Source: Phaseolus vulgaris (lineage: Eukaryota; Streptophyta; Magnoliopsida; Fabales; Fabaceae). Taken from it: a DNA stretch of 64,000 bases. The position numbers and the translations under genes were made by a program. Positions 60,201 through 64,000 of this stretch are shown here, one piece after another. Positions within the stretch are counted from its first letter, which is position 1. Every line of letters starts with the position of its first letter. The DNA lies in the NCBI RefSeq assembly GCF_000499845.2, contig NC_023756.2, positions 40,545,393-40,609,392 on the forward strand, in the 5' to 3' direction. The notes below the pieces were generated by a model that ran no database searches, was not told the DNA's origin, and saw only the letters and a program-made list of their open reading frames with translations.

Positions 60201-61265
60201 TTTGTTGATACAACTCATTTGAAATTTTATTCTCAGACTTGCTCTTGTGCTTTAGTTTAAAAGCAAATGCATGTGCAGCAACTTTTCTTCTGAAAGAACG
60301 TACTTTTTTTAGGTTCTTTATCCCCTGTACGAGGAAGTTTTGATGATGAAAATCGTACAATGCATGCTGAAGCAATATGGACTGCTCTTAATGATGTTGC
60401 TGCTCTTAATGATGCCTCCAGTAGCAGAAGAGGCAGTGGGCAATCTGGTGGTTGGACATCATCCGAGGATGAGTTTGAAGAAATGGACCAAGATGACGAT
60501 GGTATTGTACTATTCTTTGACTTTCATTCGTTGTTTTACCCATTGATCGTGTCATGTTTTTTCTTTAATGGGTGTGCTTCTCCTTTCTCTCTTGAACATG
60601 ACAGTATTACTTATTTCTTGAGCCTCTCATTCACACTATTGAATCCGAAAGGCTTATTTTTGTTCATCGATGGTGACTAATAGCTAATAGTTCATGTTCT
60701 GCCCAAACTTGATAACTACTTCTGATATGTGGGCCTGGGCAAAATGTTAGACTTGGAATCTTTATATTCTTTTAAATTTCAGTAAATCGTGTGGTAATGA
60801 GTTAGGATTTATTTTATAGTAAAAAAAAGGTAAAAGAGTATTGGAATCTTGTCATTCCTTTCTCATATGAAAGGAAGTTATTCCACTTCGATAAACATAA
60901 AACTCTTTTTTCCTTTTTTTCTCCAAGTAATTTAGTGAGTTGATTTGCTGTTGTGTATTATTCTTTTAGTACCTAACTTGGCTTTTCCTGGATTGGGAAT
61001 ACTGTCAGATTCTGAAACAGATAGGAGCTTAAGTTTCAAAGAACACAGAAAGGCCCACTATGATGAATTTCTTAAAGTCAGAGAGTTGCGACAGAAGGGA
61101 TCTCATCTTGAGGATGGAGGTGACGAGGATAATAATTCTAAACGTTGTAAGTCGGAGAAATCTGCATCTTCTTCACTGAGTGATGGTGTAAAAGAGATGG
61201 AGATTGAGGGAAAGAAGTCTTTAACGCATACAGCTAATGGTTCTCAGAAAGTTATGAAGAAATAA
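57231..61265 (+). CDS. Protein phosphatase 1 inhibitor-2 family protein
   Basis: Predicted regulator of type-1 Ser/Thr phosphatases (IPP-2 family), an intrinsically disordered protein that binds the PP1 catalytic subunit in nucleus and cytosol. CDS exons are 57231-57247, 59842-59954, 60313-60501 and 60970-61265, 615 nt encoding 204 residues. All introns are GT-AG and the frame stays open throughout. Residues 6-25 read [20 protein letters not shown], the conserved N-terminal block. [14 protein letters not shown] follows, then an acidic block ([13 protein letters not shown]) and the C-terminal [20 protein letters not shown] at about 131-150, the PP1 active-site helix of the family. A Lys/Ser-rich tail ends at TAA 61263. 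Intron one is about 2.6 kb and falls after only 17 coding bases. It appears intact. Confidence 0.93.
57248..59841 (+). other. Large first intron of the inhibitor-2 gene
   Basis: 2594 bp between GTAATG and TTGTTGTAG. It holds several short frames (for example near 57511 and 57848) but no domain or transposon end that I recognise. The 58140-58900 part is less AT-rich than usual intron sequence and may contain an old insertion. Confidence 0.6.
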
Positions 61266-62130
61266 AAATAAAACGCACTGTGTTTTCATTAGTTTATTTT
61301 GTGGGTGGAGAAAAAGCTAGATGATTCCACTGTATTTTTGTATCATTGTATGTAAATAGTTTCTTTCTTGACCATGTTTATCATGCTACGTTTACACTTT
61401 GTACTCTGCCATATTTGTTTGTGTTTTTCAGGAATTTGCTCCTGATTTTTATAGTAATTGAGGTTGGATTGTGAAAGGTGAGGGTAAATCCCATTGGAAC
61501 TATTTGCATTTCTTATTTGTGTTTCTGTTGCGACTTGGGTGGGAAGATTTATGCCCCGATTTATGAATTTATATCATATTCGGATTAGAGTATTGGTCAT
61601 ATTGAATCTGTGTATCTTGCATACATGTAAACATGTGGTTAAATACATGTAAAAATACGATTGATTATATAATTGTAAATTAATACAATTATATACAATT
61701 ACATATATATATATATTTGATTAATATAATATAATTACGAGATTATTGAAATGTTCAATAGTGACTAATTATCTTGTAGGCAGTTAATATTAAACCAGCG
61801 TTGATAAATATATAAAATTATATAATTATTTTTAATTACTCGAAATATAATTGTCAAAGTTTTGATATGCAGATCTTAATGAGAAACATCTATAAATTTA
61901 GTTAGTCATGAAACATTGGGTGAATGAACATTACTCACCACATTTACATGAAACCCTCTCATGTCGACACTGAGATAACCCTGATTATTATGCATATATC
62001 AAAATGAGATATATAGTAATTTGGACTTATGAGAGAAATAAAAGAAAATTAATTTTTGTAATTTAAAATTAATTAATATAGAAATTAATTTGTACAAAAG
62101 TTCTCGTACAATTTATTTAAACTTATTTTA
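61266..62130. other. 3' flank of the inhibitor-2 gene
   Basis: AATAAAA-type signals directly after the stop (61264-61272) and TGTATTTTTGTA near 61330 suit a plant polyadenylation region. Beyond about 61640 the sequence is AT-rich with no gene. Confidence 0.5.
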
Positions 62131-62135
62131 ACATT

Positions 62136-62606
62136 GCAAACCTATGTATCATGGACACTGACACGACATGGATACGGACACAGACACAGAGATACGTATA
62201 ATCTCTAAAATGTAAGACATGAGAACACGAATCTATATATTATATAATTTTGAATTTTGAATTATATAAATTGAAAATAAATATTTATGTGTAAAAATAT
62301 GTTTCAAATTTTTTTGGGAGCAGGAAGATATTTTTCATGACTGGTTCAAAAGAATTTGTTCTTTATTTTTATAATCATAATAAAAATTTATACAATAAAT
62401 TTGAATTTTAAGAAAATTATTGTATTTATACCTTTTAAAATTGTGTTAAAACCGTGCTAGAATTTTAAAAAATTCAACAAATATTTTTTGAATTGAACAC
62501 TTCACCGATAAGTGTCCGACGAGTGTCTTACGAGTGTCAACACCGATACGTGTGTCCGACACGGATATGTCCATTTAAGAGAAGTGTCTGAACCTCATAG
62601 CAACAA
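62136..62606. repeat. Possible MITE-like element with GTGTCCGACAC motifs
   Basis: The left part carries ATCATGGACACTGACACGAC and GGATACGGACACAGACAC. The right part carries GTGTCCGACGAGTG, ACGAGTGTC and GTGTCCGACACGGATATGTCC in the opposite sense. The ends are roughly inverted copies with an AT-rich centre. No target duplication was established. Confidence 0.4.
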
Positions 62607-64000
62607 ATTATTTAATGCAAAAATAATTAGACTAATTGTATAATTAAAATTTAATAAGATTAATCAAATAATGTACCCTCATTTCATCTTTATATTGTAC
62701 TCTTCTTTTTTATTTTTTTAATATTCTGGAGTAATTTTTTTCGTTTTTCATTTATTATCGAAATGTGGTTGGTTTGGAAAAAATTACGTGATTGAAAAAT
62801 CATTTAATATGACATAATTTTATTGTGAAGAAGTTAGGACACTTTAATATGATTTTTTGACCATATTAAAAATAAAGTCGTGTCAAGATAACATAACTTT
62901 GGTATTAAGTACAAAGTCGTGCAAACCTTAACACAATTTTGAACATCAGCGATTTTCTTAGGTTACAACACAACTTCAACTTACTATTTTTTAAAATAAA
63001 TTTGTTTTAAGAAAAATCAAAATAATTAATTAAATTATTAATTTGATAAATTTATCAAATTTAAAAAAAAATATTATCTTTTAATTGAAAAAATAATTAA
63101 AAAATGGTATTAAAATCTCAACCCTAATAAAAAAAAGTAAACTAAAATCTAGTTGCAAAAAACTAGATAAACCAAACCTACTATAACCATAGACTGTACA
63201 TGAAGGTACTGGAAAGCTTACTCTTTAACTCTTTGTAATATTGAGGTACCCGAAGTGAAATTCTCTGTAAAAAATTTAAAAATTTAATGAAGTTTCAGGT
63301 CTTTGATATTGATAAATTTAAGTATTTTTAATTGAATTTTTATTAAATTTGTTGATCAATTGGATACTATTTTTTTTTTTCAATTAAGTTCCTGTTATTT
63401 AATTTTTTTTAATTGAGTGATGTAACTATTATCTTGTCTCATAACCTTGTTTAGTTGTCTTATTTTGTGTTAATATTAATTGATGTAGTTTTGTAAGTGA
63501 TAAGGAAAGTAAAATGAAAACTTGAATACAATTTGAAGAGATAGTAGAACAAGCGTAATGTTAAACAAAAGAGCAAGCATTGGGTTGGAGTTGCAAGTGA
63601 AGACATCCAATAATGAAGCCTATTTGTGTGACATTCAATAACAGGTGGGTTTTAGTGCTTTTCTTTAAAACAATAACGAACAACTTTTTTGGATGTGATT
63701 GAAAAGAAATTGAAAACGAGACTCTACGGATGGAGGTAAACAAAAAAAAAATAATAAAAAAATAAAACCTAAATATGGTGTTAGCAAGGATAACATTGGA
63801 GATGCGTGTGAAGGTATAGAAGGATAAAAAACTTACAACCAATTTTCTTATAACCCTTATTTTATCATTATTGTTTTGTTGTTCGGTCACACACTTGTTA
63901 GGTCACACACTTGTTATGTAGTCTCCCAACATTGTATTTAGATTTTTCTTTTGCTTTCGTTTTCGTTTATCCTCGTCCAACAATAAAATATGTATGTTAT
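62607..64000. other. Intergenic AT-rich sequence to the window end
   Basis: No gene seen. Near 62790-62960 phrases such as GACATAATTTTATTGTGAAGAAG and GTGTCAAGATAACATAAC look like an old repeat. A 109-codon minus-strand frame at 63561-63890 is AT-driven, with Phe-rich sequence and no domain. Confidence 0.45.

Noticed and set aside
1..64000. tRNA, rRNA or other structured RNA genes
   Set aside because: None was recognised by eye on either strand; the tRNA-like signals seen are retrotransposon primer sites. A dedicated RNA gene scan would settle this.

Overview
This window is AT-rich nuclear DNA from a flowering plant. Spliced genes with GT-AG introns sit among degenerate LTR retrotransposons, CACTA-type DNA transposons and MITEs. 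The F-box/LRR paralogs, the form of the Ty3/gypsy elements and the captured plastid-peptidase exons suggest a eudicot, most likely a legume of the soybean/bean group. That assignment is inference from family resemblance; no database was searched.

Layout. 1-0.7 kb: decayed antisense ORF of a gypsy element (minus strand). 6.7-8.7 kb: F-box/LRR gene 1 (minus). 11.1-14.4 kb: broken Ty1/copia element (minus). 15.1-15.9 kb: AAT repeat and a hairpin. 17.7-18.1 kb: CACTA-type MITE with an AGT target duplication. 18.7-25.1 kb: a 6.4-kb non-autonomous CACTA element with a GAA duplication, carrying captured exons of a stromal processing peptidase-like gene. 27.1-28.3 kb: F-box/LRR gene 2 (minus). 30.3-40.1 kb: gypsy element 1 (plus), with two solo LTRs inserted in it and a 325-bp duplication of its reverse transcriptase region. 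43.4-45.0 kb: F-box/LRR gene 3 (minus). 46.3-55.3 kb: gypsy element 2 (plus), with gag, protease, RT, RNase H and integrase remnants and an antisense ORF. 57.2-61.3 kb: a protein phosphatase 1 inhibitor-2 gene (plus).

Four genes look intact: three F-box/LRR paralogs of 371, 360 and 363 codons, each with one phase-0 intron at the same place, and the four-exon inhibitor-2 gene of 204 codons. The F-box products are expected to be SCF ubiquitin-ligase substrate adaptors, and inhibitor-2 a regulator of type-1 phosphatase. Nothing shows that they act together; the F-box genes are a local duplicate cluster spread apart by transposons.

I found no clearly new biochemical system. The observations most worth following are the exon-capturing CACTA element, the antisense ORF recurring in three gypsy copies, and a solo LTR holding three pairs of a hairpin motif, each pair spaced exactly 21 bp.
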